DNA from: Dongia mobilis
GTDB lineage: Bacteria > Pseudomonadota > Alphaproteobacteria > Dongiales > Dongiaceae
DNA length: 64,000 nt
NCBI RefSeq assembly: GCF_004363235.1
Contig: NZ_SNYW01000006.1
Span: 372,001-436,000 of the forward strand
Direction: 5' to 3'
Each line of letters opens with the position of its first letter. Position 1 is the first letter of the stretch. Shown here piece by piece: positions 42,006-52,043 of this stretch. A program made the position numbers and the translations under genes. The notes beneath the pieces were generated by a model. That model made no database searches, was not told the origin of the DNA, and saw only the letters and a list, made by a program, of their open reading frames with translations.

Positions 42006-43427
42006 CTAGCGGCGGACGCGGAAGTTCTCGAACTGCCAGGGATCCGACATGTCGAGATTGGGCTCGGGGAAGAGGACGTTGCGGTCCTTCAGCGGATTCC
42101 AGTCCGAGAAACAGCCGACCACCGGGCCGAGATAGGGCCGGCAGATGTCGAGGATGTAGTCGTGGTCAATATCCTCCGGCTCGACGACACCCCTGTTGGG
42201 GTTCTCGATCAGCCACATGGCGCCGGCCAGCACGGGCGCCGCGATCTGCGGCGAGGTGGCGTTGTAATCCGGCCCCATGACGCGGCGCGCCTCGTGGATC
42301 GACAGCTGCGAGCCAAACCAATAGGCGCCGAAATCGCCCATCAGCAGCGCACCCAGCTCGTCGATGCCGTCGACGATCTCCTCGTTGAGCGGGCGGATGT
42401 CCTTCTGCAGGACAAAGCCCCGCTCCTGGAACTCACGCACCGAGAGCACGGCGTCGTCGCAGGGGTGATAGGCGTAGTGCACGGTCGGCCGGAAGGTCAC
42501 CTTGCCCTTTTCGGTCACGGTGAAGTAATCCGCGGTGGTAATCGATTCACCATGGGTGATGAGATAGGCGATCATCGGCCCGCCATGCGGCGTCCAGGAA
42601 CGCACCTCGGTGGTGCAGCCCGGCTGACGCAGGTAGATGGCGGCCTTGCTGCCGACCTTGTGCTCGGCGGCATTCTCGGGAAGTCTTTTCTCATGCGTGC
42701 CCCAGCCGAGTTCGGCCGGCTGGCAGCCTTCGCCGACGAAGCCATGGATCGACCAGGTGTTGCAGAACTCGTTCGGCCGCTTCGGCACATCCGTGATCTG
42801 CAGGTCATGTTCGGCCACGTGGATGACCTTGACGCCGCAATCGCGCATCAGCTTGGCCCAGGCCTCGCGGGTCTTGGGCTTGGTTGCATCCAGGCCGCGC
42901 ATGCGCGCGATGTCGAGGACGCCCTGCTTGATGAAATGGGTAATGAGGCCCGGATTGGCGCCATGGGTCAGCAGAGCCGAGGGACCGTTTTTGGGGAATT
43001 TCTTGGCCGCTTCCAGGGCCCGGTGGCGCAGATAGTAGTTGGTGCGCTGCTCTTCCGGGATGGACGCGTTGTCGTAATAGCCGGCCCAGGGCTCGATGCA
43101 GGTGTCGATATAGAGGACGCCCTGCTTCTGGCACCAGGCGATGAGGGCCAGAGAATCGACCTCGACCGACAGATTGATCAGGAGGTCGCCCTTCTTCAGG
43201 TGCTGGCCGAGGAGCTTGCCGTAGTTCTTTTCATCCACCGGCTGGACGATGTATTTGACGCCCTTTTCGATGAAGCGCGCGGCATCATCGCTGTGGTCGT
43301 GGCCGTCGATGACCGTGACATTAGACAAGGGCATGTCGAAGTGACGCTCGATCAGCGGCATCGTGCACCGGCCGACCGAGCCATATCCAATCATTACGAT
43401 ACGACCCTTGTAGGGAAATTTTGCCAT
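42006..43427 (-). CDS. hss: Homospermidine synthase
   Basis: 473 residues, the normal length. The enzyme joins two putrescines, or putrescine and spermidine, to give sym-homospermidine, the main polyamine of many alphaproteobacteria. VMIGYGSVGRCTMPLI is the NAD-binding motif, LSVEVDSLALIAWCQKQGVLYIDTCIEPWAGYY and LTHGANPGLITHFIK are hss signatures, and the enzyme is related to the saccharopine dehydrogenase fold. GAGGTAGAA lies before ATG 43427. Confidence 0.95.
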   Translation of the reverse strand: MAKFPYKGRIVMIGYGSVGRCTMPLIERHFDMPLSNVTVIDGHDHSDDAARFIEKGVKYIVQPVDEKNYGKLLGQHLKKGDLLINLSVEVDSLALIAWCQKQGVLYIDTCIEPWAGYYDNASIPEEQRTNYYLRHRALEAAKKFPKNGPSALLTHGANPGLITHFIKQGVLDIARMRGLDATKPKTREAWAKLMRDCGVKVIHVAEHDLQITDVPKRPNEFCNTWSIHGFVGEGCQPAELGWGTHEKRLPENAAEHKVGSKAAIYLRQPGCTTEVRSWTPHGGPMIAYLITHGESITTADYFTVTEKGKVTFRPTVHYAYHPCDDAVLSVREFQERGFVLQKDIRPLNEEIVDGIDELGALLMGDFGAYWFGSQLSIHEARRVMGPDYNATSPQIAAPVLAGAMWLIENPNRGVVEPEDIDHDYILDICRPYLGPVVGCFSDWNPLKDRNVLFPEPNLDMSDPWQFENFRVRR

Positions 43428-43614
43428 TTCTACCTCATGTTCAGAAAATGCGGTCGGTATGCTGCAACAAACCGGCAGCAGGCTTGCGCCAGAAGCTCGC
43501 GGGTGGCGCGGAAACGCGGGATTGTCGACCAGATAGCCCCGAGAATTCGGCGATTAAGGGATATTGCCCGGCCGTGCAAGTGAATTTTGCGGGGCGGCCT
43601 GTCCCAAGCGTCGG

Positions 43615-43923
43615 TCAGGATTTGTGCAGGCGGTCGAAGACGCCGAACTCGTGCTGGATCGAACGTTCGATCAGGTCGCGATAGAGCGGTTCAACGAAGT
43701 CGGGATCGATCCCCGCGGCCAGGGCCGTGGCGCGCACCTTGGCGATGACGTCCTCGACCCGCGCCTCGTCGCGCACCGCCGCGCGATCCGCCTTCAGGCG
43801 CCCCGCCTCGTTGATGAAGTGCATCCGGTCCGCCAGCAACGCCACGATCGCGCGGTCGAGGGCGTCGATCTCCTCGCGGACCTCGTCCATGTCACGACAT
43901 GGCTTTCGGCGGGTAGCGGTCAT
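43615..43923 (-). CDS. Chorismate mutase, AroQ/PchB-like
   Basis: 102 residues. An all-helical AroQ domain: VREEIDALDRAIVALLADRMHFINEAGRLKADRA, then EVIAKV-like spacer and YRDLIERSIQHEFGVF. The conserved R, K and E/Q of AroQ are visible. It converts chorismate to prephenate; the short PchB isochorismate pyruvate lyase is a homologous alternative. ATG 43923 has GAGAAGG just upstream. It follows tyrA by 18 bases on the minus strand. Confidence 0.82.
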   Translation of the reverse strand: MTATRRKPCRDMDEVREEIDALDRAIVALLADRMHFINEAGRLKADRAAVRDEARVEDVIAKVRATALAAGIDPDFVEPLYRDLIERSIQHEFGVFDRLHKS

Positions 43924-43941
43924 GCCTTCTCGCCCACCCCG

Positions 43942-44826
43942 TCACGCCTGCTTCGCGTCGATAATGCCGCGGCGCACCTCGCGGGTGCGGGTGAAGGTCT
44001 CGAACAGCTTGTCGCCTTCGCCCCAGCGGATGGCCCGCTGAAGCGCCGTCAGATCCTCGGTGAAGCGGCCGAGGATTTCCAGCACCGCCTCGCGGTTGTT
44101 GAGGAAGATGTCGCGCCACATGGTGGGATCCGAGGCGGCAATGCGGGTGAAATCGCGGAAGCCGGAGGCCGAGAACTTGATCACCTCGGATTGGGTCGAG
44201 GTCTCCAGCTGTGTCGCCGTATCGACGATGGTATAGGCGATGAGATGCGGCAGATGCGAGGTGATGGCCAGCACCTGGTCGTGATGGCTGGGCTCCATGA
44301 TCTCGACCATCGACCCCATGCGCTCCCACAGTGCCTTCAGGCGCTCGGTGGCTGCGGAATCGGTGCCGGGCACGGGGGTCAGGATCGCCCAGCGGCCCTT
44401 GAACAGTTCGGCAAAACCAGCGCGCGGTCCCGAATGTTCGGTGCCGGCGATGGGGTGGCCGGGAATGAAGTGGACACCTTCCGGCACATGGGGGCCGAGA
44501 TCCCGCACCACCGCCTGTTTGACCGAGCCGACATCGCTGAGGATGGCCCCGGGCTTCAACCCCCTGGCAAGCTGCGGTCCGAGCGCTGCATAGGCGCCGA
44601 TCGGCACGGCGACGATGACGAGGTCGGCATCGGCGATGGCATCGCCGAGGCGATCATGGACCTGGCCGAGATCGAGTTCCTGTGCGGCTGCCCGGGCCTC
44701 GGCGCTGGCGTCGAAGATGGTGATCTCGCCGGCCAGCCGGCCGAGCTGCATCGCCCGCGCCAGCGACGAGCCGATGAGGCCGATGCCGATGATGCCGACG
44801 CGCGGAAAGATCGGCGTCTCCGTCAT
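43942..44826 (-). CDS. tyrA: Prephenate/arogenate dehydrogenase
   Basis: 294 residues. The Rossmann motif VGIIGIGLIGSSLARAM opens it; DVGSVKQAVV, HFIPGHPIAGTEHSGP and SHLPHLIAYTIV follow, including the catalytic histidine of the HPIAGTE motif. It oxidises prephenate (or arogenate) in the tyrosine route. Overlaps hisC by 4 bases (ATGA), so the two are translated together. Confidence 0.93.
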   Translation of the reverse strand: MTETPIFPRVGIIGIGLIGSSLARAMQLGRLAGEITIFDASAEARAAAQELDLGQVHDRLGDAIADADLVIVAVPIGAYAALGPQLARGLKPGAILSDVGSVKQAVVRDLGPHVPEGVHFIPGHPIAGTEHSGPRAGFAELFKGRWAILTPVPGTDSAATERLKALWERMGSMVEIMEPSHHDQVLAITSHLPHLIAYTIVDTATQLETSTQSEVIKFSASGFRDFTRIAASDPTMWRDIFLNNREAVLEILGRFTEDLTALQRAIRWGEGDKLFETFTRTREVRRGIIDAKQA

Positions 44827-45923
44827 TGTGTCGCCGCCCCTTGCACGAATTCGCCGAGCGCCGCGGCGCAGGCCCGGACGGCCGCTTCCTCGGCGATGGT
44901 GATGCGCAGGCAGTCAGGCAGGCCATAGGCGCCCATCTTGCGCACCAGCACGCGGCGCGACTTCAGGAATTTCTCCGCCGCATCGGCATTCAACTTGGGA
45001 TCGCTCGGGAAGCGCACCAGCACGAAATTGGTGACCGAGGGATAGGGGTGAAGGCCGATCGCCTTCAGCTGATCCACGAACCAGGGTAGCCAGTAGTCGT
45101 TATGCGCCTTCGAGCGCTTGACATGCGCGTGGTCGGCCAAGGCGGCGATACCGGCGATCTGGGCCGGGGCCGCCACGTTGAAGACACCGCGGATGCGATG
45201 CAGCACGCCGACGATGCTGGCTTGCCCATAGGCCCAGCCGAGGCGCAGCGCCGCGAGGCCATGGATCTTGGAGAAGGTGCGCGACACGATGACATTGTCG
45301 TATTCCTTCACCAGTTCGGAGCCGTCAGTATAGTCCGGCCGGTCGACATACTCGGCATAGGCGGCGTCCACCACCAACAGGACGTTACCGGGCAGGCCCT
45401 CGCGCAGGCGGCGCATCTCGCTGGCCGGGATATAGCTGCCGGTCGGGTTGTTCGGGTTGGCCACGAAGCAGATCTTTGTCCGCGGCGTCACCGTGGCGAG
45501 CAGCGCATCGACATCCGTGGTGAGGTCCTTTTCCGGCGCCGTCACCGGTACGGCACCGACCGATTGCGCGGCGATGGGATAGATCAGGAAGCCGTGGCGC
45601 GAATAGAGCACTTCGTCGCCCGGCCCGGCATAGGCGCGGGCGATGAGGACCAGGATGTCATCCGAGCCGGTGCCGCAGATGATCTCGTCCTCGCGGCCGC
45701 CCACTTCCCGCGCCAGGGCTGCGCGCAGGGCATGGCTGGCGCCGTCGGGATAGCGGTGCAGCTCCGTAGCACCCTTGGCATAGGCCGCCATGGCATCCGC
45801 ACTGGCGCCCAAGGCGCTTTCGTTGGACGACATCTTGTGGATCGGACCCGAACCCGGCAGCTCATGTTCGCCCGGCACATAGGCGGCGATTTCCATGATT
45901 CCCGGACGGACGGCGAGTGTCAT
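44823..45923 (-). CDS. hisC: Histidinol-phosphate/aromatic aminotransferase
   Basis: 366 residues from ATG 45923, preferred to the TTG 9 bases upstream because AGGAG sits 9-13 bases ahead of the ATG. MSSNESALGASA, GTGSDDILVLIARAYAGPGD, CFVANPNNPTGSYIP and SRTFSKIHGLAALRLGW (PLP lysine) are HisC features. HisC acts in histidine synthesis and, next to tyrA and chorismate mutase, on phenylpyruvate and 4-hydroxyphenylpyruvate too, so it may be a HisH/AroAT type. Confidence 0.93.
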   Translation of the reverse strand: MTLAVRPGIMEIAAYVPGEHELPGSGPIHKMSSNESALGASADAMAAYAKGATELHRYPDGASHALRAALAREVGGREDEIICGTGSDDILVLIARAYAGPGDEVLYSRHGFLIYPIAAQSVGAVPVTAPEKDLTTDVDALLATVTPRTKICFVANPNNPTGSYIPASEMRRLREGLPGNVLLVVDAAYAEYVDRPDYTDGSELVKEYDNVIVSRTFSKIHGLAALRLGWAYGQASIVGVLHRIRGVFNVAAPAQIAGIAALADHAHVKRSKAHNDYWLPWFVDQLKAIGLHPYPSVTNFVLVRFPSDPKLNADAAEKFLKSRRVLVRKMGAYGLPDCLRITIAEEAAVRACAAALGEFVQGAATQ

Positions 45924-45955
45924 CTTGCGCAACTCCTAGAAAATGGACCGCGGGC

Positions 45956-46891
45956 TCAATGCACGCCGCCGGCCGGTTCGTCCGCTAGCTCGGCCTTGGT
46001 CAGCGGTTCGGCATAGGCACCAATCGCGTGCAGGCGCGCGTCGCGGCCCAGTGTATCCTTGCCGAGGGCATTCATCACCAGCGTGAGGCGCGGGTCCTGG
46101 GCGGCGACATAGCCGGCCACCTCGACCAAATTGAGATCCGGTCCCCGGCGGTCACGGCCGCCATGGATGAAGCTGGTTTCCAGCCCGACATTGGCCAGGG
46201 CCTGGCGCAGCGCCGAGCGGCTGATCGGCTCGGGCGCCTCCAGCACCAGCAGGGAGTGATCCCGGTCCGTGGGTTCGGTCGGTGTCCGGCCGACCACCAG
46301 CGCCTGCAGGTCGGGATTGCGCTGGTTGCCGGGGTCGCCGAAGGGCAGCCGGGCGATGATATGGGGAAGCTGGGGCGAGCCGATCAGGCGTCGCCACCAG
46401 GAATCCGTCTCGTCCTCGCGCGGGAAGGGCAGGACGGCGACAGTCGCCGACCCGTCCATCACGGCCGAGAGGGCGCGGTCGACGCGGCTGAAGGTCAGGA
46501 TCTTGACGCGGCTGCCATAATGGTCGCGGGCCAGGTCCCAATAGCCGGGCTGGCCCTGGGGGGCGTAGACGGCCACCGCAAACGGCCCCTCGACCTGAAG
46601 GAGGGCCGAGATCATCTCGCGCCACATCCGCACCACGACCGCCTTGGGCAGCTTGCCCCGGTGGCGCGCGATCAGGCGGCGCAGGATCTTGGCTTCACGG
46701 GCCGGGCGGATGAACTTGGCGCCCTCGGCCGGGGAATTGCCGGAGACGGGCTGCTTCGCTGCCTTGGCAGCGCCGACCGCGACAGCGAGCTCGGTCCGTC
46801 GCATCAGCAGATCGTGCAACTGGTCATCGATGGCGTCGATCTGACGCCGCAATCGATTGAGCTCGTCCATAGTGCTGTCAGAGCCTTGCAT
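45956..46891 (-). CDS. Chorismate mutase fused to a PDT/ACT-like domain
   Basis: 311 residues. The first 90 form an AroQ chorismate mutase domain (LNRLRRQIDAIDDQLHDLLMRRTELAVAVGAAK; RPAREAKILRRLIARHRG; MWREMISALLQVEG). Residues about 100-215 look like the prephenate dehydratase (PDT) fold but the TRF catalytic motif is not seen, and residues 215-300 resemble an ACT domain (HSLLVLEAP; ISRSALRQALANVGLETSF). It is like the P-protein PheA with a degenerate dehydratase. ATG 46891 has GGGGGA upstream; ATG 46870 is an alternative. It is 32 bases before hisC. Confidence 0.75.
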   Translation of the reverse strand: MQGSDSTMDELNRLRRQIDAIDDQLHDLLMRRTELAVAVGAAKAAKQPVSGNSPAEGAKFIRPAREAKILRRLIARHRGKLPKAVVVRMWREMISALLQVEGPFAVAVYAPQGQPGYWDLARDHYGSRVKILTFSRVDRALSAVMDGSATVAVLPFPREDETDSWWRRLIGSPQLPHIIARLPFGDPGNQRNPDLQALVVGRTPTEPTDRDHSLLVLEAPEPISRSALRQALANVGLETSFIHGGRDRRGPDLNLVEVAGYVAAQDPRLTLVMNALGKDTLGRDARLHAIGAYAEPLTKAELADEPAGGVH

Positions 46892-47228
46892 GTTCCCCCG
46901 ACCCGCTTTTCCGATCAGCGCTGTTTGTTGCGTCCTCATTATCGGCAATCCGGCCTGGCCCCGCCCAGCCCGGATCGCGGCCCTTTGATAGCGGCCAAGC
47001 GGCGGAAAAGCAAAGAAAACCTTGAAAGAAGCCAGAGGCTGCGCCGGTCTGCCAAAGGTGCCGGCGACCGCCTTGCCGCGGTGGAAATGACCGCATGGTG
47101 CCCCTGACACCGGTCGGTCCGGGGGAGCCCGGGAAGGGGAGCGCGGCCGCGAGTGTCCGGCCGCGGTGCCGGCATCCCCTGCTGGCCGCAGGATGCCGGA
47201 TCATCCTGGGGCGCCGGTATGCGCCCCG
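46892..47228. other. Intergenic region with a strong hairpin
   Basis: This 337-base gap separates the chorismate mutase fusion and the glutamate dehydrogenase, both on the minus strand. I see no gene. It holds the stem-loop at 47169-47199 and presumably the promoter of the aromatic operon, but no clear -35/-10 pair. Confidence 0.6.
47169..47199 (-). terminator. Possible terminator of the glutamate dehydrogenase gene
   Basis: CCGGCAT (47169-47175) pairs with ATGCCGG (47193-47199), and CCTGC (47178-47182) pairs with GCAGG (47188-47192), leaving a 2-base bulge and 5-base loop. The stem lies 30 bases past the gdh stop (minus strand). No T-tract follows, so it may be rho-related. Confidence 0.45.
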
Positions 47229-50200
47229 CTAACTCAACAGGCTCCGCAGCGCCCGGTTGGCCACGGCCAGCATGGCCAGTTCCAGCTTGGTGGTCTGGCG
47301 CAATTCGGTGAACAGCGCGTCGGAACGGGCGAGGGCGGCCCCCCGCGTCGCCTTCCAGCCCTCGATCGCCTCGGGCCCGGTCAGGCCAAGATCGTTGCCG
47401 AGGACGGCCAGGGTCAGGTCGCGCTGGTGCGTGTTGAGGTCGTCGACGATGGCGAAGACCGCCAGGCGCTGCCAGTGACTGTCGCCGATCAGCCCCTTGG
47501 CGCCGCTCCGCAGCCAATCCAGGTTGAACTGGTCGCCGATCGCGAAGAAGGTCCGGGCCACGTCCTCGACCTTGATCCTGGTCTGGGCCGAGATGCGCAC
47601 CACATCCAGCGTCGCGGCGAGGCTGCCGAGCTGCGCGATGCGGCGCGCCAGCGCTTCCGGCACACCGGCCGACATGAGGTTGCCGGCCCGCTTCAGATTG
47701 GCCGCCTGGTCGCCCGGCGAAAGCAGGTTCGGAAGCGCGGCTTCGACCGCGCTGATGCCCGGCTCGGTCGCGGCGATATTGGCAGCGACATCGAGCGGCT
47801 GCTCGCCATTGCGCAGGAACCAGAGGGTCGCCTGCTCGGCAAGACGGTTGATCTCCAGCAGCATCGAGGTCTGGACGCTGGCAGAAACCTTGTTGTCGAG
47901 CCCCTGGATGGTGTTCCACATGTCACGCAGCTTGAAGGCCGCGCGGGTGACAGCATAGGCGCGGGCGATCGCCGAGGCGCTCTGGCCGGTCTTTTCACGA
48001 GTCACGTGGACGAAGGTGGCGCCCATCCGATTGACCATGCTGTTGGTCACCACGGTGGCGATGATCTCGCGCCGCAGTCGGTGCTTCAGGATGAGGGCGT
48101 GATAGCTCTGCCTCAGCTTGGTCGGGAAATAGTTGATGAGGTCGTCGACCAGCTGCGGGTCGTCCGGCAGGTCCGAAGGCAGCAATTCGTCATAGAGCAC
48201 GTTCTTGGCATAGGCCAGCAGCACGGCACCCTCGGGGCGGGTGAGGCCGATGCGCTGGGTGACGCGGCCGCGCATGATTTCGTCGTCGGGCAGGAATTCG
48301 ATCCCCCGGTCCAGCCGCCCGATTCGTTCGAGTCCGCGCATGAAGCGGCCCTGCTGGTCGACCAGCGTATAGCTCTGCGCCTCGGCGACGGAAAGCGCCT
48401 GGGATTGCAGGTAATTGTCCCGCAACACCAGATGCCCGACCTCCTCGGTCATCTCGGCCAGCAACTGGTCGCGCTGTTTCACTGTAAGGTCGCCATTGGC
48501 GACCGCTTCGTTGAGCAGGATCTTGATGTTGACTTCGTGGTCAGATGTGTCGACGCCGGCGGAGTTGTCGACCGCATCCGTGTTGATGCGCTTGCCGGAC
48601 AATGCCGCCTCGATACGGCCCCGCTGCGTGCAGCCGAGATTGGCACCCTCGCCGATCACGCGGCAGCGCAGCATCTCGCCATCGACGCGGATCGCGTCAT
48701 TGGCGCGGTCGCCGACATCGGCATGGGATTCGTCGGACGACTTCACATAGGTGCCGATGCCGCCGAACCACAGCAGGTCGACTTCGGCCTTGAGCAGGAT
48801 CTGGATCAGTTCGTTCGGCGTCACCTGGTCCTTGGCGATGCCGAAGCGCTGCTTGACCTCGGCGCTGAGGCGGATCGATTTGGCCTTGCGCTCGAATATG
48901 CCGCCGCCGGCCGAGATCAGTTTTGGGTCATAGTCGCTCCAGGTCGAGCGCGGCAGGTCGAAAAGACGGCGGCGCTCGGCAAAGCTGGATGCCGGATCCG
49001 GGTTCGGATCCAGGAAGATGTGCATGTGGTTGAAGGCAGCCACCAGCCTGGTGTGCTCGGACAGCAGCATGCCGTTGCCGAAGACGTCGCCGGACATGTC
49101 GCCGACGCCGACGCAGGTAAAGTCGACGTTCTGGATGTCGTGATCCAGTTCGCGGAAATGCCGCTTCACGCATTCCCAGGCGCCGCGGGCGGTGATGCCC
49201 ATCTTCTTGTGGTCATAGCCCGCCGAGCCGCCAGAGGCGAAGGCGTCGTCAAGCCAGAAACCGTATTCGCGCGAAACCGAGTTGGCGATGTCGGAGAAGG
49301 TAGCCGTGCCCTTGTCCGCGGCAACGACCAGATAGGGATCGTCCTCGTCATGGCGCACGACATTGGCTGGCGGAACCACCTTGCCGCCAGCCAGGTTGTC
49401 GGTGATGTCGAGCAGGCCGCGCATCAGCGTCTTGTAGCAATGCACCACCTCGGCCATCATGGCGTCGCGATCGCCACCTTGCGGCGGCCGCTTGACGACA
49501 AAGCCGCCCTTCGATCCCACCGGCACGATAACGGCGTTCTTCACCATCTGCGCCTTCATCAGGCCGAGGACCTCGGTGCGGAAATCCTCGCGCCGGTCTG
49601 ACCAGCGGATGCCGCCGCGCGCGACCTTGCCGCCACGTAGGTGAATGGCTTCCGCGCGGGGGGAATAGACGAAAACTTCGACCAGCGGCCGCGGCAGGGG
49701 TAGTTCCTCGATGCGCGCTGAATCCAGCTTGAAGGAGACGTATTCCTTGCGTCCGCCACCTGCAGCCGGCTGGTAGAAATTGGTTCTCAGGGTGCACTGC
49801 ACGAAGTTGAGATAGCGCCGCAGGATGCGGTCCTCGTCCAGATTGACCACGGCGTCCAGGGCCGTCGCGATCTCGGCCTCGATCTTCTGCGCCGCTGCCG
49901 GGCGCTCGTCCTGGAACGCAGGATCGTTGCGCACATGGAACAGCTTGGCGATCTTGCGCGTGATCTGCGGGTTGGCGTTCAGCGTCGCTTCCATATAGGC
50001 TTGGCTGAACGGAATCGCGGCCTGGCGCAGATACTTGCACATGGCGCGCATCAGGGTGATGTCGCGCCAGCCGAGGCGCGCCGTCATCACCAGCCGGTTG
50101 AAGCCGTCATCCTCCATCTGCCCGCTCCAGATCTTGGCATAGGCCTGATGGAACTTGGCGCGGATGTCGGCGATGTTGATATCGGCACCGTCCGCCGTCA

Positions 50201-52043
50201 CCATGACGAAGGCGTGGATCCAGACCGGCTGCTCGGTGCCTTCGGGATGCACCTCGAACGGCATTTCGCTGATCACCTTGAGGCCGAAATTCTCCAGCGA
50301 CGGCAACACGGTGGACAGGGCGATCTTCTCGCCCATCTTGTAGAGCTTGAGATGCAGTTCGTTTTCCGGCGCCTCGATCGGCCGATAGAGGTTGATCGAG
50401 GTCCAGTTTTCCCGAATCGCCTCCTCGATACGGTCGATGTCGCCGACCGCGGCATGGGCGTTGAAGGATTCCTCGAAGCCGGCGGGGAAGGCATTGCGAT
50501 AGCGGCGCAGCTGGACAAGGCCGTCGGCCTCCCCCTTGGCCTCGATCAGCGCCTCGCGCAGCTGGTCCTGCCATGAACGGCAGGCATCGGCGACCAGCTG
50601 CTCCAGTTCCTTGGAATCATAGCCCGGGATCTCGCCCGGCATGGTGGAGATGATGAGATGCACGCGCGCCAGCGGACTTTCGGTCAGATGGACGTAGAAA
50701 TTGGAGAGGCGTCCGTTGAACGCCTTGCACAGCAGATTGGTGATGCGCAGGCGCAGTTCCGTCGTCATCCAGTCGCGCGGCAGATAGACGAAGCAGGACA
50801 GGAACCGCTCGTAGGGATCGCGCCGTACGAACAGGGCGACGCGCTGGCGTTCCTGCAGATTGAGGATGCCAAGCGCCGTTTCCAGCAATTCCTCAGTGTC
50901 GATCTGGAACAGTTCGTCGCGCGGATAGGTTTCCAGGATATTGGTGAGCGCCTTGCCGTCATGACTGTTGGCTGAGAAGCCGGCGCGGTCGAATACGGTC
51001 TGCACCTTGTGCCGCAGCAGCGGAATTTCCCAGGGCGACCGGTTGTAGGCGACCGAGGTGAAGAGACCGGCGAACAGCCGCTCGCCCACCACCTTGCCCT
51101 TCTTGTCGAAGATCTTGATGCCGAAGGTGTCGAGATGAACGTTGCGATGGACGGTCGAGCGCAGATTCGCCTTGGTGACCAGGATCAACTTCGGCTGGGT
51201 CAGGAAGTTGCGCACGTCCGGCGGCAGCGCATCGAGGTTCCGCATGCCTTCGAACACGCGCACATTGGCATCGCGCAGCACGCCGAGGCCGGCGTCATCC
51301 CGGATGTGATAGGTGATGGCGTCACCGTCTTCGGCAAAGCTGTACTCACGGTATCCGAGGAAAGTGAAATGGTCGTCGTTGATCCAGTTGAGGAAGGCGG
51401 CAACCTCGCTCACCTCCTCGGCCGGCAACGGCAGCTTGCCCTTGGTAATTTCGGCAATCACGGTATCGAGCCGGGCGCGCATCGGCTGCCAGTCCTCGAC
51501 GGCGAGCCGCACGTCGCGAAGCACCGCCTCCAGGCGATTGCGGATGATGTCGAGCTGTTCCTGGGTCGCCACCTGGTTGACCCGCAGCTGCATGATCGAT
51601 TCCGACTTCGCCTCCGGCCCGGCAATGCCGGTCATCTCCCCTTTCGCGCCGCGGGTGACCGGCATGATCGGATGGATTACCAGATGCACGCCCAGTTCCT
51701 GGCGGTTCAGCTCGGCTGTGACTGAATCCACCAGGAAGGGCATGTCGTCATTGACGATCTCGACCACGGTGTGGGGCGAGCGCCAGCCATGCTCGTCGAC
51801 CCGCGGGTTGAATACCCGCACCTTGGTCTGCTTCTCCTGTCGCTGGCCGGAGAAATTGGCGAGGGAAAGGGCGGCGCAGAACAGATCCTCGGGCGATTCC
51901 CCGGCGATATCCGCCAGTGGCACCAGGGCGTAGAAGTGCCGGATGAAAGCCTCGATCAGCGGCGCCCTCTTGCGCTCGATCCGGTCGCCGACGAAACGCA
52001 CGATCTCGTCGATCAACTGCTGCTTCAGCTTGTCCGCTCGCAT
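47229..52043 (-). CDS. gdhB: NAD-specific glutamate dehydrogenase, large (L-GDH) class
   Basis: 1604 residues, typical for the 180-kDa class (Streptomyces, Pseudomonas GdhB). It deaminates glutamate to 2-oxoglutarate with NAD. The N-terminal part has ACT-like domains (VVEIVNDDMPFLVDSVTAELNRQ, near residues 90-115), and the catalytic core is in the second half: RGGIRWSDRREDFRTEVLGLMKAQMVKNAVIVPVGSKGGFVVK (about 780-825) with the glutamate-binding lysines, GVGDMSGDVFGNGMLLSE and the NAD fold. The C-terminal 350 residues are helical. A solitary gene, minus strand, start ATG 52043. Confidence 0.95.
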   Translation of the reverse strand: MRADKLKQQLIDEIVRFVGDRIERKRAPLIEAFIRHFYALVPLADIAGESPEDLFCAALSLANFSGQRQEKQTKVRVFNPRVDEHGWRSPHTVVEIVNDDMPFLVDSVTAELNRQELGVHLVIHPIMPVTRGAKGEMTGIAGPEAKSESIMQLRVNQVATQEQLDIIRNRLEAVLRDVRLAVEDWQPMRARLDTVIAEITKGKLPLPAEEVSEVAAFLNWINDDHFTFLGYREYSFAEDGDAITYHIRDDAGLGVLRDANVRVFEGMRNLDALPPDVRNFLTQPKLILVTKANLRSTVHRNVHLDTFGIKIFDKKGKVVGERLFAGLFTSVAYNRSPWEIPLLRHKVQTVFDRAGFSANSHDGKALTNILETYPRDELFQIDTEELLETALGILNLQERQRVALFVRRDPYERFLSCFVYLPRDWMTTELRLRITNLLCKAFNGRLSNFYVHLTESPLARVHLIISTMPGEIPGYDSKELEQLVADACRSWQDQLREALIEAKGEADGLVQLRRYRNAFPAGFEESFNAHAAVGDIDRIEEAIRENWTSINLYRPIEAPENELHLKLYKMGEKIALSTVLPSLENFGLKVISEMPFEVHPEGTEQPVWIHAFVMVTADGADINIADIRAKFHQAYAKIWSGQMEDDGFNRLVMTARLGWRDITLMRAMCKYLRQAAIPFSQAYMEATLNANPQITRKIAKLFHVRNDPAFQDERPAAAQKIEAEIATALDAVVNLDEDRILRRYLNFVQCTLRTNFYQPAAGGGRKEYVSFKLDSARIEELPLPRPLVEVFVYSPRAEAIHLRGGKVARGGIRWSDRREDFRTEVLGLMKAQMVKNAVIVPVGSKGGFVVKRPPQGGDRDAMMAEVVHCYKTLMRGLLDITDNLAGGKVVPPANVVRHDEDDPYLVVAADKGTATFSDIANSVSREYGFWLDDAFASGGSAGYDHKKMGITARGAWECVKRHFRELDHDIQNVDFTCVGVGDMSGDVFGNGMLLSEHTRLVAAFNHMHIFLDPNPDPASSFAERRRLFDLPRSTWSDYDPKLISAGGGIFERKAKSIRLSAEVKQRFGIAKDQVTPNELIQILLKAEVDLLWFGGIGTYVKSSDESHADVGDRANDAIRVDGEMLRCRVIGEGANLGCTQRGRIEAALSGKRINTDAVDNSAGVDTSDHEVNIKILLNEAVANGDLTVKQRDQLLAEMTEEVGHLVLRDNYLQSQALSVAEAQSYTLVDQQGRFMRGLERIGRLDRGIEFLPDDEIMRGRVTQRIGLTRPEGAVLLAYAKNVLYDELLPSDLPDDPQLVDDLINYFPTKLRQSYHALILKHRLRREIIATVVTNSMVNRMGATFVHVTREKTGQSASAIARAYAVTRAAFKLRDMWNTIQGLDNKVSASVQTSMLLEINRLAEQATLWFLRNGEQPLDVAANIAATEPGISAVEAALPNLLSPGDQAANLKRAGNLMSAGVPEALARRIAQLGSLAATLDVVRISAQTRIKVEDVARTFFAIGDQFNLDWLRSGAKGLIGDSHWQRLAVFAIVDDLNTHQRDLTLAVLGNDLGLTGPEAIEGWKATRGAALARSDALFTELRQTTKLELAMLAVANRALRSLLS

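Noticed and set aside
42162-43583. A 473-codon open frame opposite hss
   Set aside because: hss matches its family over its whole length, so the antisense frame is not a gene.
47166-49601. An 811-codon open frame opposite gdhB
   Set aside because: gdhB is the clear gene; the antisense frame is due to high GC and has no known domains.
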